From positions 1-45,406 of the forward strand of contig NZ_FNGM01000005.1 of NCBI RefSeq assembly GCF_900102965.1: DNA of 45,406 nucleotides, in the 5' to 3' direction. Below the pieces are notes generated by a model. It saw only the letters and a list, made by a program, of their open reading frames with translations, had not been told where the DNA came from and did no database searches. The position numbers and the translations under genes are program-made. Within the stretch, counting starts at the first letter, position 1, and the number at the start of each line of letters is the position of its first letter. This stretch comes from Paenibacillus jilunlii. GTDB lineage: Bacteria > Bacillota > Bacilli > Paenibacillales > Paenibacillaceae. Below, one piece after another: positions 33,642 to 42,935 of this stretch.

Positions 33642-34718
33642 TCAGAAAATAAATGCCGATTTCAAAACGGGGTGCTCCGAAGAAACCTCAGAATTCCCGC
33701 TGTTCCCCAGCAACTCCTGGATTGCTGTCTCGAATTGATCCAAACTGTACTTACGTGTGATCAGGGTAGATACCTCCGGTACGTCTTTTGCAAACTGCAA
33801 GGCATCCTCAAAGGTGTTCAGATATTCACCGGCCCCCAGCAGCCGTACTGCGTTCTGGGTATAATAAGTAGGTGAGATGGTGTACTTATATCGTCCGTTT
33901 ATCCCGAAGGGAATGATCGTACCGCCGCGCTCCACCCACTGCTCCGCCATCTCCATCTGTGTGCCCACCGCATCAATGACGATGTCAAATTTCTTATCTC
34001 CCAGAATGCGGAACACTTGCTCTGCGGTCAGCTCCTCCGGCGGGCAGGCATAGTCAGAGATTTGCTGTGCCTTTGCCAGTCGTCCTTCATTGATTTCTAT
34101 TGAAACAGTGGTGCACCCTATGCGTTTAGCAACAAATTGACACAGTAATCCCATCGGACCCGAACCAAGGATTAATACCGCGTCTCCTTTTTTAGCTCTG
34201 GCTTCCCGGAAGTTATGAAGAACACAGGCGAGGGGTTCAGTGGCCAATGCCGCTTCCCAGCTCATCTGCTCAGGTAATTTGTGTAAAAATTTTTCTTCTG
34301 AAACGAACCATGGAGCAAAAGTTCCATTTTTATTCAATCCGGCAATAGGCATACCTTGTCCATCCGTTCCTGTGCAGAGATGCAGCTTGCCTTGAAGGCA
34401 AAACCTGCATTTGCCGCAGCTGTGATTGGGATCGACAACTACTCTGTCGCCTGCTTTTAAGCTTGTTACATTGCTGCCGGTTTCAACGACAGTACCTACG
34501 GCTTCATGACCGCGTATCACTCCAGGAACTCCAGGTTCCTTACCTGTGATAACTGCCAGATCAGTTCCGCAGATGCCTGTCATCTGGATCTTCACTTTGA
34601 CATCAGTAGCAAGCGTGATAACCGGGATGTCCTGTTCGGACAGATTCAGCTTCTGAGAGTTCCACACCAACGCCGGCATCTTACGCGATTCTGCACATTC
34701 AGCTTTTTCTGATTTCAT
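33642..34718 (-). CDS. Zinc-dependent medium-chain alcohol/polyol dehydrogenase
   Basis: A 358-residue MDR dehydrogenase. GICGTD supplies the catalytic Cys, GHEAVG the His-Glu, and CGKCRFCLQGKLHLC the four structural-zinc cysteines. The nucleotide fold shows GSGPMGLLC; SIEIN after the second strand suggests NAD(H). Closest groups by eye are sorbitol, threonine and L-iditol-type dehydrogenases. It is the first gene of the five-gene operon, behind a LacI/GalR-type operator. Likely role: oxidation or reduction of a sugar or polyol hydroxyl. The substrate is not readable. Confidence 0.9.
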   Translation of the reverse strand: MKSEKAECAESRKMPALVWNSQKLNLSEQDIPVITLATDVKVKIQMTGICGTDLAVITGKEPGVPGVIRGHEAVGTVVETGSNVTSLKAGDRVVVDPNHSCGKCRFCLQGKLHLCTGTDGQGMPIAGLNKNGTFAPWFVSEEKFLHKLPEQMSWEAALATEPLACVLHNFREARAKKGDAVLILGSGPMGLLCQFVAKRIGCTTVSIEINEGRLAKAQQISDYACPPEELTAEQVFRILGDKKFDIVIDAVGTQMEMAEQWVERGGTIIPFGINGRYKYTISPTYYTQNAVRLLGAGEYLNTFEDALQFAKDVPEVSTLITRKYSLDQFETAIQELLGNSGNSEVSSEHPVLKSAFIF

Positions 34719-34842
34719 TGCTCCATATCCTTTCTTTTTTCACATCCGCTTTTATCTTACATTTTTTTACTTTCTCTTTCTTTTCTTTTCATTTAACTGC
34801 AAAACATCTCCTTCAGTTCCGGATAACGAAAATTTTGATTTT

Positions 34843-34862
34843 TTGTGCAAACGTTTGTGCAA
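34843..34862. promoter_or_regulatory. LacI/GalR-type operator upstream of the ADH-GH13 operon
   Basis: TTGTGCAAACGTTTGTGCAA, centred on the perfect palindrome CAAACGTTTG. It lies about 125 bp upstream of the dehydrogenase ATG. The half sites differ from both the cre consensus (last two bases) and the 12-mers near the fructanase genes, so a different LacI-family protein, not encoded here, should bind it. A weak promoter (CTTACT, 17 bp, TAGGAT) is possible just upstream on the minus strand. Confidence 0.55.
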
Positions 34863-35007
34863 TTACCTTTTCTATCCTAACACAGGTTTTTGAAAAAGTA
34901 AGGGAAATTTTGTCGAATTTTGACAATCCTCATATTTTTTTCAATCCGCTCATAATTTGTGCTCCCGCCCTCTTCCTACAGCTGAAGATTCCGGGCCAGC
35001 ACCACGC
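34863..35007. other. Part of the 468-bp gap between aldA and the ADH operon
   Basis: A+T-rich DNA with no supported gene. A 146-codon plus-strand frame across it is Phe/Leu-rich translation of A+T-rich antisense DNA without homology or ribosome site. The gap's supported contents are the operator at 34843-34862 and the terminator at 35008-35031. Confidence 0.5.
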
Positions 35008-35031
35008 AAAAAAACGGCCCTTTCGGACCGT
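35008..35031 (-). terminator. Terminator downstream of aldA
   Basis: ACGGCCC / GGACCGT with one internal mismatch and a 4-nt loop, followed by seven T on the minus strand, about 155 bp past the aldA stop. Loop and stem closely resemble the hairpin at 28392-28416. Confidence 0.75.
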
Positions 35032-35186
35032 ATCGGATAAGTTCATTATTCATTTTCTATATAAACTGAACTTGAGATCTTTCGATTTTGGGATTGGCCG
35101 TGACTCCAGAGAATGTTTGGACTTCCGGCCGCTGTTGTATGCAGCCCCTTATCCTTAGTTTTCCAGGTTCAAGCTATATACAAATT

Positions 35187-36632
35187 TCAGTTGACCGATT
35201 TATCGTACTGCAAATACACCACATGGGTCTGCAGATATTCATTCAAGCCGTGTTTGCCGTCCGCGCCGCCGATGCCGGATTTTCTCCAGCCTGCATGGAA
35301 GCCTTGCATCGCTTCGAAGTTCTCGCGGTTAATATAGGTTTCCCCGTATTTGAGCCGCTTGATGACTTTCATGGCGACGTTCAGATTCCGGGTATACAGG
35401 GAAGAGGTCAAGCCGAACTCACTGTCATTGGCAAGCGCGATCGCTTCATCCAGGTTAGAGAATGAAATGATCGGGATGACCGGCCCGAAGATTTCCTCTT
35501 GGACGATTTCCATTTCATTGGTGGCACCGGTAATAACCGTCGGCTCAAAAAAGCTGCCTGCTCCCTCAACCTTTTTACCGCCAAGGGCGATTTTGGCTCC
35601 CTCTTGTACTGCACGGTCAACCTTTTGCTGCACGGATTCCTGCGCTGCCTTGTTAATCAATGGACCCATCTGAATATCCGTGTCTTTCAGCGGATCGCCA
35701 TATTTCACCGCTTTCATAGCCTCAACCAGACGGCTGGTGAATTCGTCCTTGATGGTCTCATGCACATAGACCCGCTCCGCACAGTTGCAGACCTGCCCGG
35801 TATTAATCACCCGGGAATCAACAATCGCCTTGATGGCCAAGTCCAGATCGGCATCGTCCATCACAATAGCAGGTGCCTTGCCGCCAAGCTCCAGGCTGAC
35901 CTTGATGATATTTTCGGCTGCGGCCTCCATCACCTTTTGTCCGGCCGGCACACTGCCGGTTAGACTGACCATTCCGACCTTAGGGTTGCTGGCCAGTTCA
36001 TTGCCGACCTCTCCGCCTTTACCCGTAACCAGGTTGAACACGCCTCCGGGAAGACCGGATTTGTCAACAATTTTGGCAAAAGCCACTGCATTGTTCGGAG
36101 ATTCGGCACTGGGCTTGACGACAATCGTATTTCCGGTGATCAGCGCCGGCGCCATTTTTCTGGCAATCAAAAAGAATGGGAAATTCCATGGGAGTATGCC
36201 GGTAGTGACCCCAATCGCCCGTTTGAACACAAATATATGCTCATTATCCCGGTCACTCTGAACGATCTCACCTTCATACCGGCGGGCCCATTCTGCCATA
36301 TAGTCCATATAGTCTGCTGTAAAGTTAACCTCGACCGTGGACAGTTCCAAGGTCTTGCCTACCTCTTGGGAGATCAGTCTGGCCAGGCTGTCCGCCTCCG
36401 CCCGGATCCCTTCGGCAATGGCATGAAGATACTTTCCTCTCTCCACCGCAGGCGTTTCTTCCCAGGCAGTCTGGGCCTTATCCGCTGCATGGATGGCACG
36501 GATCACGTCATTCCTTGCAGCTTTGGGGACCTGTGAAATGACTTCATCTGTTGCCGGATTGGTTACATCCATCCACTCTTTGCCTTCAGACTCGGTAAAC
36601 TGGCCGTCGATATACATCAAATGTTTTTCCAC
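35187..36632 (-). CDS. aldA: Lactaldehyde dehydrogenase (AldA type)
   Basis: A 481-residue aldehyde dehydrogenase with very high similarity to E. coli AldA along its whole length, including FTADYMDYMAEWARRYEGEI, PWNFPFFLIARKMAPAL, GQVCNCAERVYV (catalytic Cys282) and the C-terminal NRENFEAMQGFHAGWRKSG. General base Glu248 lies in LELGGKAP. AldA oxidises L-lactaldehyde, made from rhamnose or fucose, to lactate with NAD+ (also glycolaldehyde). The GTG at 36632 follows GGGGGAG. It is divergent from lutABC, which oxidises the lactate. A perfect cre overlaps its -10, so glucose repression is expected. Rhamnose or fucose genes are not in the window. Confidence 0.95.
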   Translation of the reverse strand: MEKHLMYIDGQFTESEGKEWMDVTNPATDEVISQVPKAARNDVIRAIHAADKAQTAWEETPAVERGKYLHAIAEGIRAEADSLARLISQEVGKTLELSTVEVNFTADYMDYMAEWARRYEGEIVQSDRDNEHIFVFKRAIGVTTGILPWNFPFFLIARKMAPALITGNTIVVKPSAESPNNAVAFAKIVDKSGLPGGVFNLVTGKGGEVGNELASNPKVGMVSLTGSVPAGQKVMEAAAENIIKVSLELGGKAPAIVMDDADLDLAIKAIVDSRVINTGQVCNCAERVYVHETIKDEFTSRLVEAMKAVKYGDPLKDTDIQMGPLINKAAQESVQQKVDRAVQEGAKIALGGKKVEGAGSFFEPTVITGATNEMEIVQEEIFGPVIPIISFSNLDEAIALANDSEFGLTSSLYTRNLNVAMKVIKRLKYGETYINRENFEAMQGFHAGWRKSGIGGADGKHGLNEYLQTHVVYLQYDKSVN

Positions 36633-36676
36633 TGTTTCTCCCCCTTAAGGTAGATAGTTCCATTTGCTCCCCATCA

Positions 36677-36705
36677 GTGTAAACGTTATCAATATTTTTT
36701 GTCAA
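36677..36705 (-). promoter_or_regulatory. Probable aldA promoter
   Basis: Minus strand -35 TTGACA (36700-36705), 17-bp spacer, weak -10 TTACAC (36677-36682). The -10 lies inside the cre, giving direct competition between CcpA and polymerase. Confidence 0.45.
36678..36691. promoter_or_regulatory. Perfect cre (CcpA) box between aldA and lutABC
   Basis: TGTAAACGTTATCA matches TGWAANCGNTNWCA at every defined position. It lies between the divergent aldA (36632) and lutA (36799) starts and could repress both. Confidence 0.85.
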
Positions 36706-36798
36706 CAACATTCACATTTATTATTTGTTTTTGTGTTGTTTTTTATTGACTTTTTGAGTTAAGCTAGTGTTGTGAAGGCTGCGATTGGAGGGATAGGA

Positions 36799-37563
36799 AT
36801 GAAAGTCAGTATTTTTTCAACCTGCGTAGTGGACCTGATGACCCCGAATGTCGGGATCGCTATGGTCCAAGTTCTCGAAAGGCTGGGCTGTGAAATCGAT
36901 TTCCCCGCTTCGCAGGTGTGCTGCGGCCAACCCGCGTATAACAGCGGCTATCTGGAAGATTCCAAGCTGGCAATGAAAAATATGATGCTTGCCTTTGAAC
37001 ATTCCGATTATGTTGTAGGCCCGTCCGGCTCCTGCATCGCTATGTTCCATGAATACCCGAAAATTTTCAAGGGAGATCCCCAATGGGAGTTGAAAGCGGT
37101 TGCGTTAAAGGAGAAATCATATGAGTTCACCCAGTTCATCGTACGGGTACTCGGCATTACCGATGTGGGTGCAAGTCTCGAAGGTACCGCCACCTACCAC
37201 CGTTCCTGCCATATGACAAGACTGCTGGGCGAAAGGGAAACCCCGTTCCAATTGCTTGAGCAGGTACAGGGACTGCAAATGGAGCCGCTGAAAAACAGCG
37301 ATAATTGCTGCGGCTTCGGGGGAACCTTTTCGGTAAAAATGCCGGAAATCTCTGAGCAGATGGTCGATGAAAAATGCGGTTGTGTAGCCGAAACCGGAGC
37401 GGACATCCTGATTAGTGCAGATATGGGCTGCCTGCTGAACATCGGGGGCCGCCTGTCCCGTAAGGGAGAACCCGTAAAAATCATGCACATTGCAGAAGTG
37501 CTGAATCATTACAATCCCGCCGCTACAAAGGAGGAAGCCGGACATGAGCCTGCAAACGGATAA
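36799..37563 (+). CDS. lutA: Lactate utilisation protein LutA (Fe-S/CCG-domain subunit)
   Basis: A 254-residue protein with the two cysteine-rich CCG motifs of the LutA/GlpC/heterodisulfide-reductase group: [11 protein letters not shown] near residues 40-50 and CCGFGGTFS near 171-179, which bind a non-cubane Fe-S cluster. With LutB and LutC it forms the iron-sulfur L-lactate oxidase complex of Bacilli (lactate to pyruvate). ATG at 36799 follows GGAGGG; an upstream in-frame GTG at 36772 is less likely. lutB overlaps its end by 20 bp. Confidence 0.94.
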   Translation: MKVSIFSTCVVDLMTPNVGIAMVQVLERLGCEIDFPASQVCCGQPAYNSGYLEDSKLAMKNMMLAFEHSDYVVGPSGSCIAMFHEYPKIFKGDPQWELKAVALKEKSYEFTQFIVRVLGITDVGASLEGTATYHRSCHMTRLLGERETPFQLLEQVQGLQMEPLKNSDNCCGFGGTFSVKMPEISEQMVDEKCGCVAETGADILISADMGCLLNIGGRLSRKGEPVKIMHIAEVLNHYNPAATKEEAGHEPANG

Positions 37564-38971
37564 ACGGGAATTCAACGAACGGACTACTGACGGCATCGGT
37601 AATCCTTTTATGAGAAACGCTGTAAGCTCAGCCCAGGACAGCCTGAAAACCAGGCGCCTGTCAGCCGCAACCACTCTTGGGGACTGGGAGCAGTGGCGTA
37701 CCCTAGGCCAGCAAATCCGTCAGCATACGCTGAAACATCTGGATTATTACCTGGGGCAGTTGGCGGATAACATTGAGAAAAAGGGCGGACACATCTATTT
37801 TGCCAAAACCAAAGAAGAAGCGAGCGGCTATATCCGGGACATCATCGTACAGAAGAATGCTAAAAAAATCGTCAAATCCAAATCGATGGTCACCGAGGAA
37901 ATTGAAATGAACCATGTCCTGATGGAAGCTGGCTGTGAACTGACCGAGACGGATCTGGGTGAATACATCCTCCAGATGGATGATTGGGACCCGCCTTCAC
38001 ATATTGTGGCCCCTGCGCTGCATAAGGACCGGACGCAAATCCAAAGCGTGTTCACGGAGAAGCTTGGCTATACCGGCGACGAGAGTCCGGAGAACCTGGC
38101 CCGTTTTGCCCGGACGGTATTGCGGCAGAAGTTCCTGGAGGCAGATGTCGGGATCACCGGCTGCAACTTCGCTGTCGCCAACCTGGGCGCGATCAATCTG
38201 GTGACCAACGAAGGCAACGGTGACCTCACCGCCGCCATACCGAAAACGCATATCGCGGTGATGGGCATGGAGCGCATTGTGCCAACGCTTGAAGAGATGG
38301 AAGTGCTGGATAATCTGCTCTGCCGGAGCGCGGTCGGGCAAAAATTGACCAGCTATATTTCCGTCATCGGGCCCTCTGCAGCCGGGGAGACGGATGGCCC
38401 CGAGGACTTCCATCTGGTGGTCGTGGACAACGGCCGCTCCGAGATTCTCGGCAGCGAATTCAACGAAGCCCTGCAGTGCATCCGCTGCGGCGCCTGTCTT
38501 AATGTCTGCCCCGTCTACCGCCATATCGGAGGCCATGCCTACGGGTCGATTTATCCGGGACCGATTGGAGCGGTAATCACCCCGCTGCTGGGCGGCTACG
38601 ATGACTATAAAGAGCTTCCTTTTGCCTCCAGCCTGTGTGCCGCTTGTACGGATGTCTGTCCGGTCAAAATCCCGCTGCATGAGCAGCTGATCCTGCACCG
38701 CCAGAATATTGTAAAAGAAAAACGCACCGGTGCTGCAGAAAGGCTCCAGATGAAGACAGCCGGAAGGCTGCTGGCCTCCCAGGCTTTGTTCGGCAAAGCC
38801 CTGCGGCTTGCGAACCCGGCCAGCCGGCTGATCAGCAGGCATGGACGAATTGTAAGAGGACCGCAACTGGTCCGCGGCTGGATCAACGCCCGTGATCTCA
38901 GCCAGCCGGTCAGGCAGCAGGACAGCTTCCGGGCCTGGCTTGATAAGCGCAAAGGAGGGAGTGGCCAATGA
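37544..38971 (+). CDS. lutB: Lactate utilisation iron-sulfur protein LutB
   Basis: A 475-residue protein. The LUD domain fills residues 60-300 ([24 protein letters not shown]). Two 4Fe-4S motifs follow: [12 protein letters not shown] near 311-322 and CAACTDVCP near 365-373, then the LutB C-terminal helices. It passes electrons from lactate oxidation. AAGGAGG precedes the ATG, and its last 4 bases overlap lutC. Confidence 0.96.
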   Translation: MSLQTDKREFNERTTDGIGNPFMRNAVSSAQDSLKTRRLSAATTLGDWEQWRTLGQQIRQHTLKHLDYYLGQLADNIEKKGGHIYFAKTKEEASGYIRDIIVQKNAKKIVKSKSMVTEEIEMNHVLMEAGCELTETDLGEYILQMDDWDPPSHIVAPALHKDRTQIQSVFTEKLGYTGDESPENLARFARTVLRQKFLEADVGITGCNFAVANLGAINLVTNEGNGDLTAAIPKTHIAVMGMERIVPTLEEMEVLDNLLCRSAVGQKLTSYISVIGPSAAGETDGPEDFHLVVVDNGRSEILGSEFNEALQCIRCGACLNVCPVYRHIGGHAYGSIYPGPIGAVITPLLGGYDDYKELPFASSLCAACTDVCPVKIPLHEQLILHRQNIVKEKRTGAAERLQMKTAGRLLASQALFGKALRLANPASRLISRHGRIVRGPQLVRGWINARDLSQPVRQQDSFRAWLDKRKGGSGQ

Positions 38972-39639
38972 CGGCATCCAATAAGGATTCATTCTTAAAC
39001 TTAATCGCCTCCAAGCTGGGGCGGGAGCGTATCTATGATGTCCAGCGGCCCGGCTTGCAGGTCTTGGCTCCGGACAGCTATGGCAGTCTAACATCCGATG
39101 AACTGATAGACATCCTTAAGGAGCAGTGCTTTTTCATCCACACGCAGGTGATTGAATCGAATGCGGAAATCTTGCAGCAAACCTTAGATGATCTGGTCGC
39201 CGCGAATGGCGGAGGGGCTGTAATCACTTCCGGAGATGCCCGGTTTGCCGAATATGGGCTGAAATTCGCAAATGCTTCCGTCTGGGAGGAAGCGGCAGGA
39301 AGGGAGCAGAATATTCTGCGCTCCGAAGCAGCCAATACGGCGATTATTTTTGCCGACTATGCGCTGGCCGAGTCTGGTACGGTTGTTGTCGGGAGCCGCC
39401 CGGATCAAGGGCGCGCCTTGCATTTTCTGCCTGCCCATTATATTGCGGTGATTGAAAAAAAGCGGATCGTGCTCCGCTCGACCCAGGCTGCAGCAGATCT
39501 GAACCGGCGGATTCAAGCGGGGGAGCCGCTGGGTTCCTCGATCAATTTCATCTCCGGCCCTTCGAATTCAGCCGATATTGAAATGCAGCTCGTTGTCGGG
39601 GTGCATGGTCCGCTGCGGGCGGCCTATGTACTTATCTAA
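38968..39639 (+). CDS. lutC: Lactate utilisation protein LutC
   Basis: A 223-residue LUD-domain protein, with the family stretch [11 protein letters not shown] and the tail [18 protein letters not shown], then [20 protein letters not shown]. It completes the LutABC complex. ATG overlaps the lutB stop and is preceded by GGAGGG. It ends 16 bp from the convergent methyltransferase gene, with no evident terminator in the gap. Confidence 0.95.
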   Translation: MTASNKDSFLNLIASKLGRERIYDVQRPGLQVLAPDSYGSLTSDELIDILKEQCFFIHTQVIESNAEILQQTLDDLVAANGGGAVITSGDARFAEYGLKFANASVWEEAAGREQNILRSEAANTAIIFADYALAESGTVVVGSRPDQGRALHFLPAHYIAVIEKKRIVLRSTQAAADLNRRIQAGEPLGSSINFISGPSNSADIEMQLVVGVHGPLRAAYVLI

Positions 39640-39655
39640 CAATTAATTTAGCAGA

Positions 39656-40411
39656 TCACTCCTTTTTGGCGATAATCATGAACCGGTTAACATTCTCATA
39701 ACCATACTTCAAGTAATTAAGCGGCAGCTTGCGGGCAGGAATGAAATTCCGGCGGGTATCGAATATGCGGAATCCTGCGTGCAATAGAGCCTGTTCATCT
39801 GCTTCAGGCCGGAGCACGTTTACAAACGGCAGCTCACTGAGCAGGCTTTTATCCCCGCTGCTGCGCTGCCGGATTCTTTTTTCCGTAATCAGAATCAGAA
39901 GCCAGGATAAAGCGTACCAGAGCCTGCGGAATAAAGACCTGTTTTCCTTATACATATAGTTGCCGTCAAAAACAATCAGAGTACCGCCCGGCTTCAGAAT
40001 GCGGTGCCACTCCGCATAAGCCTTCTGCGGCTCGGGCAGCGTCCACACCATATCGCGGCAGACGACTGCGTCGAAGCTGTTATCCGGCTCCGCACTTAAA
40101 TCCGCCGCATCGCCCACATATGCCTGAACTTTGCATCCATAGCGGTCAAAGTTTTGCGAGGCCCGTTCAATCATTCCCGGTGAAGCATCCACTGCTGTTG
40201 CCTGATGCCCCATCTGTGATAAAAGGATTGAGAAAAAGCCCGGGCCTGTTCCCACATCAAGTACTTTTTGACGGGATTTGAGTCCTATTCCTTGAATAAG
40301 CAGCTGCTTCCACAGTCTGACGGTTTTCCTGCTGCGGAATTGAGTTTGGATTACCTTATCATAACCAGCCGAGCTGGAGGTCCAATATTTAGATATTTCT
40401 TTCAGCATCAT
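39656..40411 (-). CDS. Class I SAM-dependent methyltransferase
   Basis: A 251-residue protein. VLDVGTGPGFF (50-60) is the SAM-binding motif I, followed by TAVDASPGMIERA (motif II) and FDAVVCRDMVWTLPEP, typical of UbiE/Methyltransf_11 enzymes. The substrate is not readable. Its ATG overlaps the stop of the nikA-like gene (ATGA), so it is cotranscribed with the transporter as the last gene. A role in making or modifying a metallophore or imported ligand is a guess. Confidence 0.9.
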   Translation of the reverse strand: MMLKEISKYWTSSSAGYDKVIQTQFRSRKTVRLWKQLLIQGIGLKSRQKVLDVGTGPGFFSILLSQMGHQATAVDASPGMIERASQNFDRYGCKVQAYVGDAADLSAEPDNSFDAVVCRDMVWTLPEPQKAYAEWHRILKPGGTLIVFDGNYMYKENRSLFRRLWYALSWLLILITEKRIRQRSSGDKSLLSELPFVNVLRPEADEQALLHAGFRIFDTRRNFIPARKLPLNYLKYGYENVNRFMIIAKKE

Positions 40412-42060
40412 TCTTCACCTATGTCCAGCTGATTCCAGAAGACCGGTGTGAAGGTGGTGTACCCGGGCTTGAAACCCTTCAGCCGCTTGTTCACCGCCAT
40501 GACCTCGTCCGGAAAGTACAGGGCTCCAAACATGGCTTCCTCATACAGCCTGCCAAAGATCGAGTCATAAGCCTTTTGCCTCACCAGCAGATCTGTACTT
40601 CCTACCGCTGTATCAATGAATGATTCCAATACGGCGTCCGGCCATGCAACAGCTGGTGCCTCCGCAGTCTTATGGAACAGGGACAGGAGGAAGGCATGCG
40701 GATTATAAGCATCATCGTAGGTACGGTACATGATAAGGTCATATGCTTTAGTGGTCCATAATGCATCGTAATACGCGTTAGGCTCAAGAATCTGGAGATT
40801 CACGGTAATGCCTATCGCCTTCAGCTCGGACTGGATCAGCTCACTGACGGATTTCCATTCCGGAAACTCGGCTTGCTGCAGTACAAAACTAAGCTCCAGT
40901 GGCGTGCCGTCCTTTTCGACCGTTCCATCCCCATTAGAATCCCTATAACCGGCTGCGGCAAGAAGCTGTTTTGCTTCCTCCGGATCAAAGCCATACCAGG
41001 TATTATTCTGATCTGTTACATAGGGTACGGTTAAGGGGAATAGACCTTTGGCTTCGCTGCCGGTACCATCCAACAGATCATCGATAATGCTTTTTTTGTT
41101 AATGGCTAAATTAATGGCTTTGCGCACGTTCAGATCCTGCAGAGCAGGAGTGTTGTAATTAAAAATCATGAAATGCGAATTGGTTCCTGGTGCTTTTTGC
41201 AGACTCAAACTGGAGTCACCTTCAATAACCGGTACGCTTTCTACCGGAAGCTTGCCGGGCTGGCCTCCTGCAATATCTACATCCCCGCTTTGCAGCGCCA
41301 GCACTCTGGATTGCGGATCGGGAATAACCTTAAGAATAAGCTTGGACAGCTTGGGTGCTTCTCCCCAGTAATAAGGATTTCTGACGAGCACTGCCTCCTG
41401 ATCCGTCTTGTAGCTCTCCGCCATCCATGCCCCCGTGCCGACGGCTTTGACAAATTTTCCGGTAACCTCTCCGGGGGGTTCAACGGCAGAAGGGCTAATG
41501 ATTCGCACCGGTCTGGCAAAAGACAACTCGGTAAGGAACGGATAATAGGCTTTGTTGAAGGTCATGGTGAGGGTATGGTCATCTACAACGTCCATAGACT
41601 GCATCGCTGCAGCTACATTCAATGAATTGGCCGGGTCGTTGATCCAGCGTTCAAAAGAGAATTTAACCGCAGCGGCATTAAAATCAGTGCCATCCGAGAA
41701 CTTCACTCCATGGCGAAGATGAAAAGTATACACTTTTCCATCTTCGGATATATCCCAGGACTCTGCCAATGCCGGCAGAATGCTGCCTTTTTCCCCATAC
41801 TCCACTAATCCGTCATAGATCATCGCATGTACACTCATCGAACCTTTATAGGCGCCAGCATCAAGCTGATCTATACCAGGGTCTGCCGATATTGCTACAG
41901 TGACTACTTTATCCGGCCCTTCGGATGATTGACCTGTTGAACCGCTGTTATCTCTGTTATTGCTGTTATTGCTGCAACCGGCAATCATTAAGAATGCAGC
42001 CAGTATGATCATAGCCAAAGTTTTTGTTAAACCTCTGATTCGCTTTGAATTCCTTGTCAT
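40408..42060 (-). CDS. nikA: NikA/Opp-type lipoprotein solute-binding protein
   Basis: A 550-residue family 5 solute-binding lipoprotein. The signal peptide ends in a lipobox at IAGCSNN (Cys29), followed by a Ser/Asn/Gly linker. AYYPFLTELSFARPVR, RNPYYWGE, KVIPDPQSRVLALQSGDVDI (in part) and DDAYNPHAFLLSLFH match E. coli NikA and Opp-type nickel-binding proteins. It probably binds nickel or a metal-ligand complex outside the cell, but related proteins bind peptides, so the ligand is uncertain. It lies 22 bp after the second ATPase gene. Confidence 0.85.
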   Translation of the reverse strand: MTRNSKRIRGLTKTLAMIILAAFLMIAGCSNNSNNRDNSGSTGQSSEGPDKVVTVAISADPGIDQLDAGAYKGSMSVHAMIYDGLVEYGEKGSILPALAESWDISEDGKVYTFHLRHGVKFSDGTDFNAAAVKFSFERWINDPANSLNVAAAMQSMDVVDDHTLTMTFNKAYYPFLTELSFARPVRIISPSAVEPPGEVTGKFVKAVGTGAWMAESYKTDQEAVLVRNPYYWGEAPKLSKLILKVIPDPQSRVLALQSGDVDIAGGQPGKLPVESVPVIEGDSSLSLQKAPGTNSHFMIFNYNTPALQDLNVRKAINLAINKKSIIDDLLDGTGSEAKGLFPLTVPYVTDQNNTWYGFDPEEAKQLLAAAGYRDSNGDGTVEKDGTPLELSFVLQQAEFPEWKSVSELIQSELKAIGITVNLQILEPNAYYDALWTTKAYDLIMYRTYDDAYNPHAFLLSLFHKTAEAPAVAWPDAVLESFIDTAVGSTDLLVRQKAYDSIFGRLYEEAMFGALYFPDEVMAVNKRLKGFKPGYTTFTPVFWNQLDIGEE

Positions 42061-42082
42061 CCCTAATATAACTCCCCTTCTT

Positions 42083-42898
42083 CTATTTTCGGTCCTCTGA
42101 CTTTCTTAACCGGGGGTCCTGCACAGGCACCGAAGCTATAAGTCTTTGGGTATACGGATGGACCGCCTGCTTCATCAGTTCGCCGCCCGGTTGCTCCTCC
42201 ACAATCTGTCCCTGATACATTACAGCTACTCTGTCACAGAAACGGCTGACGACTGACAGATCATGTGTAATAAAAATATAAGCCAATCCCAGTTGAGCCT
42301 TCAGCTCCTGCAATAAATCCGTCATTTGCTTCCGCAGACCGGCATCGAGACTGGAGAACGGCTCATCACAAATAATCAGCTCCGGGCGAAGCGCAATCGC
42401 CCTGGCAATTCCGATTCTTTGCTGCTGGCCCCCGCTGAGTTCATGCGGATAACGGTACATGTATCGCCCCTCCAGACCCACTAGCTCCAGAGTTTCTGCA
42501 ATCCGTTCCCTGCGTACTCCTGCATTTCCCATCCCGAAATTTCTTAACGGCTCCCCTATGATTTGCTCCACCGTAAACAGCGGGTTGAACGAAGCCAGGC
42601 TGTTCTGAAATACGGCCTGCAGCTTGCCCCGAATCCTCCGCATTTCACTTAAGCTCCAATCTGTGAAATCTGTACCTTGGTAGAGAACCCTTCCGGAGGA
42701 TGGCCGTTCCAATCCAAGCAATAAACGGGCCAGCGTGCTTTTACCACTGCCGCTTTCCCCCACAAGTCCCAGATTTTCATGCGGCTTCAGCCGGAGTGAC
42801 AGATGATTTACAGCCGCTGCCTTTTGGGCATCCGGTGTGAACCACCTCCCTTCCCGGCCATACACTTTACTCAGCCCTACAGCTTCAAGCAGATTCAT
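42083..42898 (-). CDS. nikE: ABC importer ATPase (NikE/OppF-like)
   Basis: A 271-residue ABC ATPase: Walker A GESGSGKST (47-55), signature LSGGQQQR, Walker B LIICDEP and switch His in FITHDLS. The C-terminal HPYTQRL motif is typical of OppD/F-type subunits. It pairs with the NikD-like ATPase to drive the importer. It is 37 bp downstream of nikD. Confidence 0.88.
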   Translation of the reverse strand: MNLLEAVGLSKVYGREGRWFTPDAQKAAAVNHLSLRLKPHENLGLVGESGSGKSTLARLLLGLERPSSGRVLYQGTDFTDWSLSEMRRIRGKLQAVFQNSLASFNPLFTVEQIIGEPLRNFGMGNAGVRRERIAETLELVGLEGRYMYRYPHELSGGQQQRIGIARAIALRPELIICDEPFSSLDAGLRKQMTDLLQELKAQLGLAYIFITHDLSVVSRFCDRVAVMYQGQIVEEQPGGELMKQAVHPYTQRLIASVPVQDPRLRKSEDRK

Positions 42899-42935
42899 GT
42901 CTCCCCTCCTCCATAGGTATATACTAATTCAGTTG

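Noticed and set aside
34718..35158. 146-codon plus-strand frame in the gap before aldA
   Set aside because: Phe- and Leu-rich product of A+T-rich DNA, overlapping a terminator and an operator, no ribosome site.
37997..39094. Long minus-strand open frame (365 codons) opposite lutB and lutC
   Set aside because: It is antisense to well-supported genes, low-complexity in composition (Arg, Ala, Gln), and lacks a ribosome site or homology; it comes from the codon bias of the sense strand.
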